Below, one piece after another: positions 47,301 through 53,966 of a stretch of DNA of 64,000 bases. The position numbers and the translations under genes are program-made. How positions within the stretch are numbered: position 1 is the first letter of the stretch; each line of letters opens with the position of its first letter. Under the pieces are notes generated by a model. That model did no database searches. It was not told the origin of the DNA and saw nothing but the letters and a program-made list of their open reading frames with translations. The DNA comes from CAVUBL01 sp963739795 (GTDB lineage Bacteria > Acidobacteriota > Thermoanaerobaculia > Multivoradales > DATKCC01), in contig CAVUBL010000020.1 in the NCBI GenBank assembly GCA_963739795.1, positions 118,172-182,171 on the forward strand. The letters run 5' to 3'.

Positions 47301-50300
47301 CGGTTCCGCCGGGCGTTGTCGACGCGACTGACACATCGAGCGTCACCGACCAGGGGGCGGACTTCCTCCACGACCTCGCGGGCATCGACGTCTTCTTCAA
47401 CGACGACACCGCCGCGCTCTGGACCGTGACGGCCAACGCCTACCACGGGAAGACACTGTCTCTGGACACGTCGGTCGATGCGTTGACCGCGGTCCCGGGG
47501 GACACCTACGAAGGTCTCTACCGGTTCGACCATGTGATCGTCCGGGGAGGCGCCAAGGCCCTGATTCGCAGCCGGGTCCAGTCCGGCAGCCCGCCGGACA
47601 TCGAGGCCGGATCGAGCTGGTCCCAGGACGCCGAGCCGAGCCTGGAGCTCACCACGCCGACCGAAGGAACGGTGGTTCCGGCAGGCTCCACACTCGACGT
47701 CGCCGCGACCCTGAGCGATGCCTTCGGCGTCGACGAGGCGGTGGAGCTCGAGCTCGACGGAGCCGTGGTCGAGGACGACTCCTCGCCCTACCAGGCCACC
47801 TTCACGGCTCCGCCGGTGAGCAGCGACACGAACCTCGACGTGATCGCGCGAGTGAGGGACCGCGCCGGACACGTGCTCGAAGATCGCGTGACCATCCTCG
47901 TCACGACGAGCGGATCGAGCGAGCCTCCACAGGTGGCGGTCGTCAGTCCGAGCCCCGGCGCCCGGCTGGCCCCGGTGACGGGCCTCGATTTCCAGGTCAT
48001 GGCGACTCATCCGGACGGCGTCGCGCACGTCGAGCTCCTCGGGGACGACGACGCGACCGTCCTGGCGAGCGACGACCAGGCGCCCTACGACTTCCACTTC
48101 GACGTGCCGGTCGACTCGGTGGAGGGCGACACCCGCGTTCTCCACTTCCGGGCGCAGAGCGTGGGGGGCGTCTACGGCGAGGCCACGTACACGCTGCAGG
48201 TGATCGCGGCCAACGTGGTGACCGCGGACACGACGATCGCGGCGGCCGACACGAGCCTCGACGGGTCGAGCGTGGTCGTGGCGGCGGGGACCTTGACAGT
48301 GGAAGGCCCACACACCTTCCGAGATCTCGTGGTCCTGAACGGCGCCACCGTGACCCACCCGGCGACCACCGTGGACGAGGTGAATCGCCTCGAGGTCGGT
48401 CTCACCCGGGATCTCTTCGTGGCTCCCGGCGGCGCCATCGACGCCGACGCCGTGGGGTATCCGGCGGGCGTGGCCTATCACGAGGCGGGGACCGCGCCGT
48501 TCTACATGGCGGACGACTTCAACCACAGCGGCATCGCCGGTTGGCAGATCGTGGACGAGGGCGAGGAGCAGGGGCCTTCGAACTGGTACAACTACTACAG
48601 CTCCCTTCGCCAGAGCTCGAACATCTACTCGGCTGCCGAGCCCGAGAAGGGGACGTATGCGGTCTGGTCCACGCCCCTGGCCTCGGGCGACTATCGGGTC
48701 GGGTTCTTCCTGCGCTCCGGAGACGACGACGGCATCGGCATGATGTTCCGCTACGTCGACCCGGACAACTACTACCGCTTCATCTGGTACCGGCAGGAGG
48801 GCTACCGGAGGCTTGAGCGGATCGAGAACGGTCAGATCACCATCCTGGCCGAAGACTCCGTCGTCTACTCGACCGGTGTCTGGTACCTGGTCCAGATCGT
48901 CGCGGACGGCTCTCGGCTCGAGGTGTGGATCGACGGCCAGCCGATCTTCTCGGTCACCGATTCGACCTTCTCCGTGGGGACGATCGCGGCGTACGCCTAC
49001 GGCAACACGGACGCCCGCTTCGAGGACGTCCAGGTCACTCCCCTCGACAGCCCATCGGTCTTCCCCGGTGGAAGCCACGGTGGGCGGGGCGGAGCCGCCG
49101 ACGGCTCGAACCCGGTCTACGACAACCTGTTCAATCCGGTGGACCCCGGCGCCGGCGGCGGCGGGCTCAGTGCGGCGGAGGGCGGCGGCGTGGTGCGCAT
49201 CGCGGCCGTCGGCCAGGTCGTGGTGGACGGCTCGATCTCCGCCCGCGGTGCGACCTCGCCTAACCTCCGCGCCTCGAGCGCCGGCGGCTCGATTCGCCTG
49301 GACGGCCCATCGATCGTCGGCCTCGGAACCATCGACGCGTCCGGGGGCGACGGCCTTGGGCTCCCGGCGGCGGGCGGTGGTGGACGGATCGCCCTCTACG
49401 GCGCCGCCATCGACGACGGCCTGATCGCCCGCACCCTCGCCGCCGGCGGCGACGCGGACAGCGCGACGAAACGCGGCGCCGCCGGGACGATCTACGTCAA
49501 GCGCGATACCGACCTCCTGGGCACCTTGATCCTCGACGATGGCGGCCTCGACACCGACCAGCCGACCGAGCTCCTGCCGATTCTGCCCGGGGTCGTGGAC
49601 TCGGTGACGGCGACGAGCCTCACGGACGACGACGCCGACTTCCTCCACGACCTGGCGGGCGTCGAGGTCTTCTTCAACGGCGACACCTCGGCGCTCTGGA
49701 CGGTCACCGGCAACGCCTCCCACGGCCAGACGCTGGATCTCGACACTTCGACCCAGGCCCTGACCGCGGTCCCTGGAGATGCCTACGAGGGCCTCTATCG
49801 CTTCGACCGGGTGATCGTCCGTGGCGGTGCCGAGGGCCTGACCCGGAGCCGGGTCGACTCGACGAACGCGCCCGAGGTCGAGCCCGGGGCGAGTTGGGCC
49901 ACGGAGTATCAGCCGTCCATCACGATCACGAGCCCGACGGCGGGCCAGGTGTTCCAGTCCGGCTCGACGATCTCGGCTTCGGCGACGGTCGACGACGGCT
50001 TCGGGGTCGACTCCGTGCAGTTCGACGTCGGGGGCCAGATCTCCGTCGATGCTACGGCGCCCTATACCGGGTCGGCCGTCGCGGCTCCGGTGGCCGAGGC
50101 CACCGACTCCCAGGTCACCGTCAGTGCCACGGACGGCTCGGGAAACATCCTGGAAGCCACCGTGACGATCCAGATCGTTCCCGACCCAGACGCCGTACCG
50201 CCCGTGATCACGCCACCGTCGTGTCCGCGGGACGGCGACCTCGTGATCGCCGGTTCCGCCGTGATCCTTGACTATGCGGTCGCCGACAACGAGCAGCTCT

Positions 50301-53300
50301 ATCGGTATGCCGTCCTCGTCGACGGCCAGGCCATTCGCGAGGTGTCCGACGTCGCTCGGGCGAGCATCACGGACTCCGTCTCCTGGACGCCGCCGGCCGG
50401 GACTCCGCCGGGGAGCCAGTTCCTGGTCCAGCTCCAGGGAGAGGACTACGCGGGCAATGTGACGACCGAAAACCTGGTGCTGAGCACGCCCGCTGGTTCC
50501 ATGCTCTCAGGAGATCAGACGCTGGATTCGACCCTCGATGGGCAGTCTGTGGCGCTCGGTCCCGGTACGTTTTCCGCGACCGAGGCTCTCACGCTTCAGC
50601 ATCTGACCCTTCTTCCGGGTGCGACGTTGAATACGTCGACCTCGGAGGTCGCGCTCACGGTGAGCGGAGTCCTACGCATCCAGTGCGGCGCGTCGCTGGA
50701 CGTGTCGTGGCAGGGATACCGGGGGGGCTACAGCGGTCATCCGGACGGAGAGGCGCCGGCGTGGGTGGTGCCGTCGTCGCCGGACGCGGGGGGAAGCCAC
50801 GGTGGTGCGGGGATCCCGTTCGACACCACGGATACGGCGGGAGAGGTGTACGACAGCGTGTACGAGCCGCGGCTGGCGGGGGGCGGTGGCGCGTTGCGGA
50901 ACACGACGGACACGGCCTACGAGAGCGGTGCCGGGGGCGGGGTGGTGGAGATCACGGCGGGCTCGGCGGTGGTGGACGGGGAGATCCTCGCGCGGGGCGA
51001 GGAGGGCTGGACGTACAAGTCGGCGGGTGCGGGAGGAAGCGTGCTGCTGAAAGTGACGGGGAGCCTGTCGGGCGTGGGTCAGATCGACGCGTCGGGCTGG
51101 GACTCGGGCGCCAGCACGACCTCCGGCCGCGAGGGCTCGGGGGGTGGTGGCCGGGTGGCGCTGTACGTGGGGGCGCTGTCGGGCTTCGCCCCGGAGAGCC
51201 AGGTCGTGGTGCAGGGAGGACAGCACTATTACTACAGCACGGTCTACGGCTACGGGGCCCCGGGCACGGTGCTGGTCTTCGTCCAAGGCTCTTCCACCTA
51301 CGGCGACCTGATCGTGGACGCTGGGTTGGCCACGAACGGCGCGGAGCGCGTGGGGCCGGTGACGGAGCTGCCGGCACTGGGTGGTGGGTCGGTGACGGCG
51401 TTCGAGATTTCGGGAGCCGACGCGTGGATGAGCGCGGCGAGCCCGTTGCCGCCACGCTGGGTGGGTGCGTGGATGGTGCTCGAGGACGGCTCGGGGGCCG
51501 ACCTGGGGGCCTACCAGGTGGCGGCCGTAGACGAGGCGGGGCGCGCGCTTCTCCTGGACGCGGGCACGGTGGCGTCGCCGAGCACCTACCGGGGCGAGTA
51601 CCGGTTCGACCGGGTGATGTTGAAACACGGAGCGGGTCTGGTGGCTTCGGACCGGCTGCAGGCGGAGTCGGTCCGTGCGGAGGGGACGTCTCGGCTGCCG
51701 GCGCAGCTCGACGTGACGGGCGACGTGACGGTGGCGAGCGGCGCGAGCGTCTCGGTGGCAGAGGGCGACACCCTGCAAATGGACGTGGGCGGGACGCTGA
51801 CGGTGGAGTCGGGCGCGTCGCTGGACGTGTCGTGGCAGGGATACCGGGGGGGCTACAGCGGTCATCCGGACGGAGAGGCGCCGGCGTGGGTGGTGCCGTC
51901 GTCGCCGGACGCGGGGGGAAGCCACGGTGGTGCGGGGATCCCGTTCGACACCACGGATACGGCGGGAGAGGTGTACGACAGCGTGTACGAGCCGCGGCTG
52001 GCGGGGGGCGGTGGCGCGTTGCGGAACACGACGGACACGGCCTACGAGAGCGGTGCCGGGGGCGGGGTGGTGGAGATCACGGCGGGCTCGGCGGTGGTGG
52101 ACGGGGAGATCCTCGCGCGGGGCGAGGAGGGCTGGACGTACAAGTCGGCGGGTGCGGGAGGAAGCGTGCTGCTGAAAGTGACGGGGAGCCTGTCGGGCGT
52201 GGGTCAGATCGACGCGTCGGGCTGGGACTCGGGCGCCAGCACGACCTCCGGCCGCGAGGGCTCGGGGGGTGGTGGCCGGGTGGCGCTGTACGTGGGGGCG
52301 CTGTCGGGCTTCGCCCCGGAGAGCCAGGTCGTGGTGCAGGGAGGACAGCACTATTACTACAGCACGGTCTACGGCTACGGGGCCCCGGGCACGGTGCTGG
52401 TCTTCGTCCAAGGCTCTTCCACCTACGGCGACCTGATCGTGGACGCTGGGTTGGCCACGAACGGCGCGGAGCGCGTGGGGCCGGTGACGGAGCTGCCGGC
52501 ACTGGGTGGTGGGTCGGTGACGGCGTTCGAGATTTCGGGAGCCGACGCGTGGATGAGCGCGGCGAGCCCGTTGCCGCCACGCTGGGTGGGTGCGTGGATG
52601 GTGCTCGAGGACGGCTCGGGGGCCGACCTGGGGGCCTACCAGGTGGCGGCCGTAGACGAGGCGGGGCGCGCGCTTCTCCTGGACGCGGGCACGGTGGCGT
52701 CGCCGAGCACCTACCGGGGCGAGTACCGGTTCGACCGGGTGATGTTGAAACACGGAGCGGGTCTGGTGGCTTCGGACCGGCTGCAGGCGGAGTCGGTCCG
52801 TGCGGAGGGGACGTCTCGGCTGCCGGCGCAGCTCGACGTGACGGGCGACGTGACGGTGGCGAGCGGCGCGAGCGTCTCGGTGGCAGAGGGCGACACCCTG
52901 CAAATGGACGTGGGCGGGACGCTGACGGTGGAGTCGGGCGCGTCGCTGGACGTGTCGTGGCAGGGATACCGGGGGGGCTACAGCGGTCATCCGGACGGAG
53001 AGGCGCCGGCGTGGGTGGTGCCGTCGTCGCCGGACGCGGGGGGAAGCCACGGTGGTGCGGGGATCCCGTTCGACACCACGGATACGGCGGGAGAGGTGTA
53101 CGACAGCGTCTACGAGCCGCGGCTGGCGGGAGGCGGCGGTGCGCTGCGGAACACGACGGACACGGCCTACGAGAGCGGTGCCGGGGGTGGGGTGGTCGAG
53201 ATCACGGCGGGCTCGGCGGTGGTGGACGGGGAGATCCTCGCGCGGGGCGAGGGGGGCTGGACGTACAAGTCGGCGGGTGCGGGAGGAAGCGTGCTGCTGA

Positions 53301-53959
53301 AGGTGACGGGGAGCCTGTCGGGCGTGGGTCAGATCGACGCGTCGGGCTGGGACTCGGGCGCCAGCACGACCTCCGGCCGCGAGGGCTCGGGGGGTGGTGG
53401 CCGGGTGGCGCTGTACGTGGGGGCGCTGTCGGGCTTCGCCCCGGAGAGCCAGGTCGTGGTGCAGGGGGGACAGCACTACTACTACAGCACGATCTACGGC
53501 TACGGGGCCCCGGGCACGGTGCTGGTCTTCGTCCAAGGCTCTTCCACCTATGGCGACCTGATCGTGGATTCGGGAGGAACCGTAGGCTTCTCCGTCCCCA
53601 ACACCGTCCTCCCCACGATCGGCACCGGCACCGTCGGCGTGGCCGAGGCGGACTCGGCCGATCCGACCGACCTGTGGATCGAGCCTCAGGACTCGGTGGC
53701 CCTGTTCGACGTGGGTGTGACCGGGATGTGGGTCCGGGTCGACGGCACCGACTACCGCGTCCTCGACCAGACCTCCGACCGCCGGCGCGTCCTCCTCGAC
53801 GGGGCCGCGGGTCTGGTCTCCGTCGGCGACGCCTACCAGGGCGTCTACAAGTTCGACACCGTCACGGTCCACGGTGGCGCGATCCTCGAGCTCCTCGACA
53901 CGCCCGACGTGGGCACCTACGACGTGGATGCGGATTCCCAGGTCATCACCCCGCCATGA
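38282..53959 (+). CDS. Giant secreted protein, C-terminal part (glycine-rich tandem repeats, Ig-like and LamG-like domains)
   Basis: An open frame of 5225 codons; the first ATG is not a real start because it lies inside the broken Ig-like domain. From 38636 come six ~380-residue repeats with Gly-rich strands (VDAGGSHGGTGLAGYYTPGS, GSGQIDASGGDQ, GGSGGGGRVSLVVD), which look like a beta-helix or beta-solenoid. Ig-like domains follow (45350-45930). Then come two ~2.28-kb units, each with VVTADTTI and a LamG-like domain (46236-46770 starting DDFSDGNLDGWQVVDEGE; 48505-49040 starting DDFNHSGIAGWQIVDEGE). Another Ig-like domain is followed by 375-residue Gly-rich repeats (50688-53566) and a C-terminal segment ending at 53959. 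No sorting signal, transmembrane anchor or autotransporter barrel is seen at the C-terminus. The next giant gene starts 7 nt later, so the two are probably co-transcribed. Confidence 0.85.
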   Translation: MDAPEQGGSRATTFDVRFEARDFAGNVTSLAITLQTPPATATVLDGGNTLFASTYQGADLVLARGTFLVPDPLTLARLTIAGQAKIVAPQAGDMPVELHVDSLLDLQCQAQVDVSSGGYPGGRPGSQSGQAPEGLVASTVDAGGSHGGTGLAGYYTPGSGGTVGEVYDSVYAPVLGGGGGALKCPNCAGVFNGGDGGGVVEIEAGSLVLDGQILAQGETWELDSSGGAGGSVSIRVGALSGSGQIDASGGDQSDPHSYTLGGSGGGGRVSLVVDTLEAFDPLAQVKAQGGARIDLLADPDEVLGYAAPGTIYVKEAADTYGRLILDSGQATDGTDREGPATELPTLGTGTVTTLEADGSDAWVTAAEAFRPRWVGTWMTLLDAGGADLGAFRVAEVDGAGRVRLEGASAVTGAASYRGQYRFDQVETYHGAGLSAGDPVTSTTVVFEGPTTVAGDVVAEQVVVKSGSVVRPASGDGLRFQVSGTMTVEAGAVLDVSTFGYPGGRPGSQSGKAPEGLVASTVDAGGSHGGTGLAGYYTPGSGGTVGEVYDSVYAPELGGGGGALSCTNCAGVTNGGDGGGVVEIDAGSLVLDGQILAQGETWDLTSSGGAGGSVSIRAGSLSGSGQIDASGGDQSDPHSYTLGGSGGGGRVSLVVDTLEAFDPLAQVKAQGGARIDLLADPDEVLGYAAPGTIYVKEAADTYGRLILDSGQATDGTDREGPATELPTLGTGTVTTLEADGSDAWVTAAEAFRPRWVGTWMTLLDAGGADLGAFRVAEVDGAGRVRLEGASAVTGAASYRGQYRFDQVETYHGAGLSAGDPVTSTTVVFEGPTTVAGDVVAEQVVVKSGSVVRPASGDGLRFQVSGTMTVEAGAVLDVSTFGYPGGRPGSQSGQAPEGLVASTVDAGGSHGGTGLAGYYTPGSGGTVGEVYDSVYAPVLGGGGGALSCTNCAGVTNGGDGGGVVEIDAGSLVLDGQILAQGETWDLTSSGGAGGSVSIRAGSLSGSGQIDASGGDQSDPHSYTLGGSGGGGRVSLVVDTLEAFDPLAQVKAQGGARIDLLADPDEVLGYAAPGTIYVKEATDTYGRLILDSGQAADGTDREGLATELPALGTGAVTSLEVAGSDAWVTAAEAFRPRWVGTWMTLLDAGGADLGAFRVAEVDGAGRVRLEGASAVTGAASYRGQYRFDQVETYHGAGLSAGDPVTSTTVVFEGPTTVAGDVVAEQVVVKSGSVVRPASGDGLRFQVSGTMTVEAGAVLDVSTFGYPGGRPGSLAGKAPEGLVASTVDAGGSHGGAGLAGYYTPGSGGTVGEVYDSVYAPELGGGGGALSCTNCAGITNGGDGGGVVEIDAGSLVLDGQILAQGETWDLTSSGGAGGSVSIRAGSLSGSGQIDASGGDQSDPHSYTLGGSGGGGRVSLVVDTLEAFDPLAQVKAQGGARIDLLADPDEVLGYAAPGTIYVKEATDTYGRLILDSGQAADGTDREGLATELPALGTGAVTSLEVAGSDAWVTAGEAFRPRWVGAWMTLLDANGGELGAYRVAEIDEIGRVRLEGAAAVTGAASYRGEYRFDRVEMFHGAGIDASDSVTQSTLVFGGEVEVPSEVIADSVTIQPGAVVRPLSGSSLHFQVTGALTVGAGARVDVSGLGYVGGAGSTTGAVPGETPPWIAGSTEDAGGSHGGPGAVGYYGAGVPAETYGSVYLPSLPGAGGGSRNGRDDPAGSGGGVVEIEAGQVVLDGELRARGTGPHDNGGAGAGGSVLIHAGSLSGSGTIDASGGHAAPETSTYSIGGAGGGGRVGLWVDSLSGFSPASQVVARGGTRIHTYPDPDVILGYAAPGTIFVKEQTDTYGRLLLDAGEEADGTDRHGAATELPPLGAGAVTSLQAAGADSWITAAEVFLPRWAGARMTLVDAGGADIGTYRVAEIDPAGRARLEGAGAVSVAATYRGEYRFDRIEALHGAGLAASDPVLGSTLVFDGEVAVPAELVADSITITSDSIVRPTSGTVFHLAVSGTLTVETGALLDASGFGYAGGSGSTTSAVSGETPPGVLGSTEDAGGSYGGVGSIDYYGAGVPGEVYGSLYQPNLPGAGGSTRNGHDDPAGSGGGMVEIEAGQVLLDGEIRSRGVSPHDNGGAGAGGSVLIHAGSLSGSGTIDVTGGDAAPETSTYVIGGSGGGGRVGLWVDSLSGFSPASQVIARGGTRIHTYPNPDVILGYAAPGTVFVQTAGSTFGDLYVDQAGRRQLPDPDHQSARDRQGGGQASATVDSTDPTDVWIEDQDSAKLYGLGVVGMWVRLGGVDYPVIDQSADRRQLLLDGAAGAVAAGDEYAGVYKFDTVTVAGDSHLELRDGDEVGAWNIASGSSVTRFDIDPPAVTVTSPAANTLFTAGDPVTITADATDPSGVTSVTFHLGDQSFVDDTAPFEWTAPAPVVETEQDVQIVVEALDGNGNLGSTTQTIRVQPVPPGDPPVVAVVSPTAGLRLPPGFGVDFSVTATQDDGVDRVELLVNDDPTVVATDFDVPYEFHFDVPAGASDGDSYVLHFRARSLGGVYGEATYTVQVIAANVVTADTTISSTDTSFDGSSLVVAAGTLTVEGPHTFRDLVVLDGASVTHPTTTTDEVERLEVTLTRDLYVAAGGAVDATGKGFGAGSTYPGDATSSPFLADDFSDGNLDGWQVVDEGEEGGPSNWAVSGGAVRQTTNIVSNVHQGFGTNLLWSQGLPSGDFRFSALLKSTDDDWLGLVFRYADAGDTYRFVWARQSGFRLIEKVVDGVRTTLAQDSVVYATNTWYHVEVVARGPRVQVWVDGQLVFDIVDSTFATGTVGVFCAANAGTYVDDLEAEPAAGPSAVTAGSHGGVGGHPIGSTFIYGNVFDPSDPGGGGGGLHGGAGGGVVRVDAVGAVVVDGTVRAAGSSASGGPAGAGGSIRLAGASVAGAGSIDASGGSGAAAGEPGGGGGRIALLGASVDDSLVARTLAAGGTADSAEERGSAGTLFVKRDSQALGDLIFDNAGLDSSQESELLAVPPGVVDATDTSSVTDQGADFLHDLAGIDVFFNDDTAALWTVTANAYHGKTLSLDTSVDALTAVPGDTYEGLYRFDHVIVRGGAKALIRSRVQSGSPPDIEAGSSWSQDAEPSLELTTPTEGTVVPAGSTLDVAATLSDAFGVDEAVELELDGAVVEDDSSPYQATFTAPPVSSDTNLDVIARVRDRAGHVLEDRVTILVTTSGSSEPPQVAVVSPSPGARLAPVTGLDFQVMATHPDGVAHVELLGDDDATVLASDDQAPYDFHFDVPVDSVEGDTRVLHFRAQSVGGVYGEATYTLQVIAANVVTADTTIAAADTSLDGSSVVVAAGTLTVEGPHTFRDLVVLNGATVTHPATTVDEVNRLEVGLTRDLFVAPGGAIDADAVGYPAGVAYHEAGTAPFYMADDFNHSGIAGWQIVDEGEEQGPSNWYNYYSSLRQSSNIYSAAEPEKGTYAVWSTPLASGDYRVGFFLRSGDDDGIGMMFRYVDPDNYYRFIWYRQEGYRRLERIENGQITILAEDSVVYSTGVWYLVQIVADGSRLEVWIDGQPIFSVTDSTFSVGTIAAYAYGNTDARFEDVQVTPLDSPSVFPGGSHGGRGGAADGSNPVYDNLFNPVDPGAGGGGLSAAEGGGVVRIAAVGQVVVDGSISARGATSPNLRASSAGGSIRLDGPSIVGLGTIDASGGDGLGLPAAGGGGRIALYGAAIDDGLIARTLAAGGDADSATKRGAAGTIYVKRDTDLLGTLILDDGGLDTDQPTELLPILPGVVDSVTATSLTDDDADFLHDLAGVEVFFNGDTSALWTVTGNASHGQTLDLDTSTQALTAVPGDAYEGLYRFDRVIVRGGAEGLTRSRVDSTNAPEVEPGASWATEYQPSITITSPTAGQVFQSGSTISASATVDDGFGVDSVQFDVGGQISVDATAPYTGSAVAAPVAEATDSQVTVSATDGSGNILEATVTIQIVPDPDAVPPVITPPSCPRDGDLVIAGSAVILDYAVADNEQLYRYAVLVDGQAIREVSDVARASITDSVSWTPPAGTPPGSQFLVQLQGEDYAGNVTTENLVLSTPAGSMLSGDQTLDSTLDGQSVALGPGTFSATEALTLQHLTLLPGATLNTSTSEVALTVSGVLRIQCGASLDVSWQGYRGGYSGHPDGEAPAWVVPSSPDAGGSHGGAGIPFDTTDTAGEVYDSVYEPRLAGGGGALRNTTDTAYESGAGGGVVEITAGSAVVDGEILARGEEGWTYKSAGAGGSVLLKVTGSLSGVGQIDASGWDSGASTTSGREGSGGGGRVALYVGALSGFAPESQVVVQGGQHYYYSTVYGYGAPGTVLVFVQGSSTYGDLIVDAGLATNGAERVGPVTELPALGGGSVTAFEISGADAWMSAASPLPPRWVGAWMVLEDGSGADLGAYQVAAVDEAGRALLLDAGTVASPSTYRGEYRFDRVMLKHGAGLVASDRLQAESVRAEGTSRLPAQLDVTGDVTVASGASVSVAEGDTLQMDVGGTLTVESGASLDVSWQGYRGGYSGHPDGEAPAWVVPSSPDAGGSHGGAGIPFDTTDTAGEVYDSVYEPRLAGGGGALRNTTDTAYESGAGGGVVEITAGSAVVDGEILARGEEGWTYKSAGAGGSVLLKVTGSLSGVGQIDASGWDSGASTTSGREGSGGGGRVALYVGALSGFAPESQVVVQGGQHYYYSTVYGYGAPGTVLVFVQGSSTYGDLIVDAGLATNGAERVGPVTELPALGGGSVTAFEISGADAWMSAASPLPPRWVGAWMVLEDGSGADLGAYQVAAVDEAGRALLLDAGTVASPSTYRGEYRFDRVMLKHGAGLVASDRLQAESVRAEGTSRLPAQLDVTGDVTVASGASVSVAEGDTLQMDVGGTLTVESGASLDVSWQGYRGGYSGHPDGEAPAWVVPSSPDAGGSHGGAGIPFDTTDTAGEVYDSVYEPRLAGGGGALRNTTDTAYESGAGGGVVEITAGSAVVDGEILARGEGGWTYKSAGAGGSVLLKVTGSLSGVGQIDASGWDSGASTTSGREGSGGGGRVALYVGALSGFAPESQVVVQGGQHYYYSTIYGYGAPGTVLVFVQGSSTYGDLIVDSGGTVGFSVPNTVLPTIGTGTVGVAEADSADPTDLWIEPQDSVALFDVGVTGMWVRVDGTDYRVLDQTSDRRRVLLDGAAGLVSVGDAYQGVYKFDTVTVHGGAILELLDTPDVGTYDVDADSQVITPP
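38636..45300 (+). repeat. Tandem repeat array, 1143-bp period
   Basis: Equivalent positions recur at 38636, 39779, 40922, 42065 and 43208 (exactly 1143 bp, 381 codons) and at 44345 (1137 bp). The first four units are almost identical in DNA; units five and six are clearly diverged (TAC-GTC-GGA start, GAGSTTGAVPGETPP). Units 1-2 share one version of the DTYGRLILDSGQ segment (TDGTDREGPATELPTLG) and units 3-4 another (ADGTDREGLATELPALG), showing block exchange between units. Confidence 0.92.
50688..53566 (+). repeat. Tandem repeat array, 1125-bp period
   Basis: Units 50688-51812 and 51813-52937 appear identical base for base by eye; a third partial unit (52938-53566) has only a few substitutions. 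The period is 375 codons. The coded sequence (SLSGVGQIDASGWDSGASTT, GSGGGGRVALYVGALSGF) is a distant relative of the 381-residue repeats. Such identity implies a very recent duplication or ongoing gene conversion. Confidence 0.92.
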
Positions 53960-53966
53960 CGACGCC

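Noticed and set aside
45035..49723. A 1562-codon minus-strand open frame
   Set aside because: It lies opposite intact Ig-like and LamG-like coding sequence; composition and lack of motifs mark it as a shadow.
38636..53566. Repeat arrays as CRISPR or satellite DNA
   Set aside because: Periods of 1143 and 1125 bp are multiples of three, the reading frame is open throughout, and there is no short repeat/spacer pattern.
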